A stretch of 22,879 nucleotides of DNA from an uncultured Psychrobacillus sp. (GTDB lineage: Bacteria; Bacillota; Bacilli; Bacillales_A; Planococcaceae), in NCBI GenBank assembly GCA_934234185.1, contig CAKQHO010000046.1:1-22879 (forward strand). The letters run 5' to 3'. Positions 20,975-22,879 of the stretch are shown here, one piece after another; within the stretch, counting starts at the first letter, position 1; every line of letters begins with the position of its first letter. A model generated the notes under the pieces. It had not been told where the DNA came from. It made no database searches and saw only the letters and a list, made by a program, of their open reading frames with translations. The translations under genes and the position numbers were made by a program.

Positions 20975-21949
20975 ATGATGAAACTTAGTACGATGAGGAA
21001 AGTCGTGGAGACGGTAGATAGTGAGTGGAGAAGCCCACTAGCAGAAGAGATTCTTCAAAGGTGGGGATACGATGAAGGCTCAGTATATTATTTGCGTGCC
21101 AGTGCAAATTTCATTTTTATCTTCAAAAGGGAAGGGATAACCTATTTTTTAAGATTCAATGAGTCGTGTGAAAAGGAAGTTGAAACAATAGAGGCAGAAC
21201 TGAAAATTCTTCAGTATTTAGATAACTACTCATTACAGGTAGCGCAGCCCGTTAAATCATTAAATAATAAGTATACGGAAGTAGTGGAAACTAAATGGGG
21301 ACTGTATTATGCAGTTGTTTTCGAAGCCCTTACTGGTAAGCATTATGATATCGAAGAGCTTACAATGGAGCAATTCTATTTATGGGGCCAATCCTTAGGG
21401 AAACTGCATAAGAGCTTTAAGCAAATCCCTGAGCACTATCTCCAGAACAGGCCAAGCTGGAAAGATCAATTGAACATAGCAAAAGGAATAATCCCTGTGG
21501 AAGAATTTGCGGCACATCGAGAGTTGGATCGAATTTATAAATGGGCTGAAGAATTAGAAGTAACAGAAGAAAACTATGGACTCATTCATTATGACTTTGA
21601 GCTTGATAACGTGCTTTTTGACCAAAAGAAAATAGGAGTAATTGATTTTGATGATTGTACTAGCCACTGGTATGTGGCTGATATTATTTATTCGCTTAGA
21701 GATGTGGATGAATTCAATATTAATTCTCCTATTATTAAATCGTTTATAAAGGGATATAAAACGGAAACTACATTGGATGTAAATCTATTAAACAATATAT
21801 CTGAGTTTCAAAGAATGCATGAAATAGTAACCTACGCTTCAATGATCAGGTCGGTGGATATAGAAAAATCATCCAACGATTCTGAATGGCTTACTAATTT
21901 AAGGAATAAATTATGTAATTATATCAATAGTAAAAGAGATTGGTCATAA
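20975..21949 (+). CDS. APH-family phosphotransferase (aminoglycoside/macrolide-type kinase fold)
   Basis: This 324-residue kinase of the aminoglycoside phosphotransferase/choline kinase superfamily transfers phosphate from ATP to a hydroxyl group. The catalytic loop is HYDFELDN (205-212; D207 is the base, N212 binds metal), followed by DFDD (224-227), the equivalent of DFG. The N-lobe has LRASANFIFIF and the strand TYFLRFN; the EVETIEAELKILQYL helix supplies the conserved Glu. No signal peptide. ATG 20975 follows GGGAAG. Related genes include resistance kinases and metabolic kinases (e.g. homoserine kinase type II, methylthioribose kinase), so the fold alone does not give the substrate. The attenuator upstream favours an antibiotic-inducible role. 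Downstream is a BltD-like acetyltransferase, 93 bases away. Confidence 0.85.
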   Translation: MMKLSTMRKVVETVDSEWRSPLAEEILQRWGYDEGSVYYLRASANFIFIFKREGITYFLRFNESCEKEVETIEAELKILQYLDNYSLQVAQPVKSLNNKYTEVVETKWGLYYAVVFEALTGKHYDIEELTMEQFYLWGQSLGKLHKSFKQIPEHYLQNRPSWKDQLNIAKGIIPVEEFAAHRELDRIYKWAEELEVTEENYGLIHYDFELDNVLFDQKKIGVIDFDDCTSHWYVADIIYSLRDVDEFNINSPIIKSFIKGYKTETTLDVNLLNNISEFQRMHEIVTYASMIRSVDIEKSSNDSEWLTNLRNKLCNYINSKRDWS

Positions 21950-22042
21950 AGACCGAATGTATGGACAAATGGATGATGACGTGTCAACAAACGGGCAATT
22001 TTTTTGCCAAGTAAGGGCATGCATGAGGATAGGAGATAGAAA

Positions 22043-22552
22043 ATGATTGAATTACGAGAGATATCTGGGGAAAACATTGAGAAAATAATAGCACTTGAAG
22101 TTGAAGAAAATCAGGAAGTCTTCATAGAAACTAATAACCTCAAAAGCTTTGCAGACGCACATATGTTGAATGCAGATGGTATACCAGCGAGTCCGTTTGC
22201 CGTTTATGCAGATGAAGTGTTGGTTGGTTTTTTGATGTATATTTATGATACGCTTGACCACGAATCCTTTGAAAAGGAAGTTTTTTATGGAAAAAAGAGT
22301 TATTTTATATGGCATATTATGATTGATAAAAATTACCAAGGGAAGGGATATGGCAAAATTTCTTTTGAAAGAATGCTGATGGATATTGAAGCTTTGCCTA
22401 ATGGTGAGGCAGAATATGTAACCCTCTTTTATCGAACAAGTAATGTTATAGCTAAAACTTTATATGCATCATTTGGTTTTGAAGATACAGGAATTATGCA
22501 GGATGATTCGATGTTGGCGATTAAAAAGCTAAAGGGGAGGACGCATAAGTAA
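22043..22552 (+). CDS. GNAT acetyltransferase, BltD/polyamine-type
   Basis: This 169-residue GNAT resembles the Bacillus BltD and spermidine/spermine acetyltransferase group. The opening is IELREISGENIEKIIALEVEENQEVFIETN, then PFAVYADEVLVGFLMY, with the acetyl-CoA loop QGKGYG (99-104) and a RTSNVIAKTLYASFGFEDTG helix near 142-161. Such enzymes acetylate polyamines or similar amines. AGGAGATAG lies close before the ATG. It is 93 bases after the APH-family gene with no clear terminator between, so the two might be co-transcribed from the attenuated promoter, but it could have its own promoter in 21950-22042. Confidence 0.85.
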   Translation: MIELREISGENIEKIIALEVEENQEVFIETNNLKSFADAHMLNADGIPASPFAVYADEVLVGFLMYIYDTLDHESFEKEVFYGKKSYFIWHIMIDKNYQGKGYGKISFERMLMDIEALPNGEAEYVTLFYRTSNVIAKTLYASFGFEDTGIMQDDSMLAIKKLKGRTHK

Positions 22553-22586
22553 TAGCTTCTCTCACAAAGGAATTTAAGCTATTTGA
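22551..22586 (+). terminator. Weak terminator after the BltD-like gene
   Basis: AATAGCTT (22551-22558) / AAGCTATT (22576-22583), 17-base loop, followed by TGATT. The stem overlaps the stop codon by two bases; the T-tract is poor. Confidence 0.4.
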
Positions 22587-22686
22587 TTCATAAAAATCAC
22601 TAATTTCCATAATAATAATAACGTTCTAGTAATTGGTTAATATGTGAAGTGATTACTCATAGTAACTCGTATTCCAATATATACTA

Positions 22687-22715
22687 TTGACCTTTTAAAC
22701 TATCCTTGATATTAT
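22687..22715 (+). promoter_or_regulatory. Promoter of the riboswitch transcript
   Basis: TTGACC (22687-22692), 17-base spacer, TATTAT (22710-22715). Transcription would start near 22722, about 25 bases before the aptamer. Confidence 0.65.
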
Positions 22716-22745
22716 TCTCCTATTGTTTTTAAAAAGAATAGATAT

Positions 22746-22816
22746 ACCTTGTATAAATTCAAGAATACGGCTTGAAAGTTTCTACCAGCTACCAATAAAT
22801 AGCTTGGCTACAAGGA
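22746..22816 (+). ncRNA. Purine riboswitch aptamer, guanine type
   Basis: The three-way junction fold is plain. P1 is CCTTGTA (22747-22753) / TACAAGG (22809-22815). P2 is TTCAAG (22758-22763) / CTTGAA (22771-22776) with loop AATACGG. P3 is CAGCTA (22786-22791) / TAGCT-T-G (22800-22806), with one bulged T at 22805 and loop CCAATAAA. The junction reads AGTTTCTAC. The base that reads the ligand (position 74 in xpt numbering) is C22808, so guanine or hypoxanthine is expected rather than adenine. The base before it is G rather than the usual A. The controlled gene is outside the window and is likely a purine transport or synthesis gene. Confidence 0.9.
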
Positions 22817-22879
22817 ATGGGAAATTAATGATATTTTTATTCCATTTTGTAGAAAACTTTGTCCAAATTTTGGTCAAAG
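22808..22879 (+). promoter_or_regulatory. Riboswitch expression platform, cut by the window end
   Basis: CTACAAGGAAT (22808-22818), which includes the 3' strand of P1, can pair instead with ATTCC (22839-22843) and TTGTAG (22847-22852), so it looks like an antiterminator that ligand binding would break. The last bases 22857-22879 form a near-palindrome, CTTTG-T-CCAAATTTTGG-T-CAAAG, probably part of the terminator, whose end lies outside. This predicts termination when purine is bound. Confidence 0.6.

Overview
The window looks like a stretch of chromosome from a low-G+C Gram-positive bacterium of the Bacillales (Bacillaceae or Planococcaceae type). The evidence is the A+T-rich DNA, strong GGAGG ribosome binding sites, frequent TTG/GTG starts, many hairpin-plus-T-run terminators, and relatives of familiar Bacillus proteins: RimL/YdaF-type acetyltransferase, RNase J, manganese catalase, PaiB, an ECF sigma/anti-sigma pair, DinB and a purine riboswitch. 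The genus is inferred, not shown.

Layout. 1-1.8 kb (+): the C-terminal part of a tyrosine recombinase cut by the window edge, a RimL-like acetyltransferase and a small membrane protein. 1.85-3.45 kb (-): a two-gene operon of an SPFH (band 7) protein with three C-terminal zinc ribbons and a zinc ribbon-TM2 membrane protein. 3.6-5.8 kb (-): a four-gene operon of three GNAT acetyltransferases (one with two GNAT domains) and a small membrane protein. 6.0-7.95 kb (-): an RNase J paralogue and a YjdI-like Fe-S protein. 8.1-9.0 kb (+): manganese catalase. 9.0-9.7 kb (-): a lipoprotein. 9.87-11.2 kb (+): a GNAT gene broken by one in-frame TAG, then an aldo/keto reductase. 11.37-12.43 kb (+): an AIM24 protein and a small anchored protein that appears to start at ATA. 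12.6-15.1 kb (+): an apparently more A+T-rich run holding a P-loop kinase, two small unknown proteins and a MarR regulator with a long C-terminal extension. 15.4-16.25 kb (-): a short-chain dehydrogenase. 16.48-18.9 kb (+): ECF sigma factor, membrane anti-sigma candidate, DinB protein and PaiB. 18.96-20.24 kb (-): an OFA-type MFS transporter. 20.7-22.55 kb (+): an APH-family kinase behind a leader-peptide attenuator, then a BltD-like GNAT. 22.69-22.88 kb (+): promoter and guanine-type purine riboswitch for a gene outside the window.

Theme. Much of the window is small-molecule modification and stress defence: six GNAT loci, an APH-type kinase, PaiB, DinB, manganese catalase, two oxidoreductases and an ECF sigma system. 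Most units are short and separately terminated. The most interesting element is the untranslated region of about 240 bases before the APH-family kinase. It has a good promoter, an 18-codon leader ORF with a strong ribosome binding site, competing hairpins and a strong terminator just before the kinase, which is the architecture of antibiotic-induced attenuation. No transposon, CRISPR array, tRNA or rRNA was seen.
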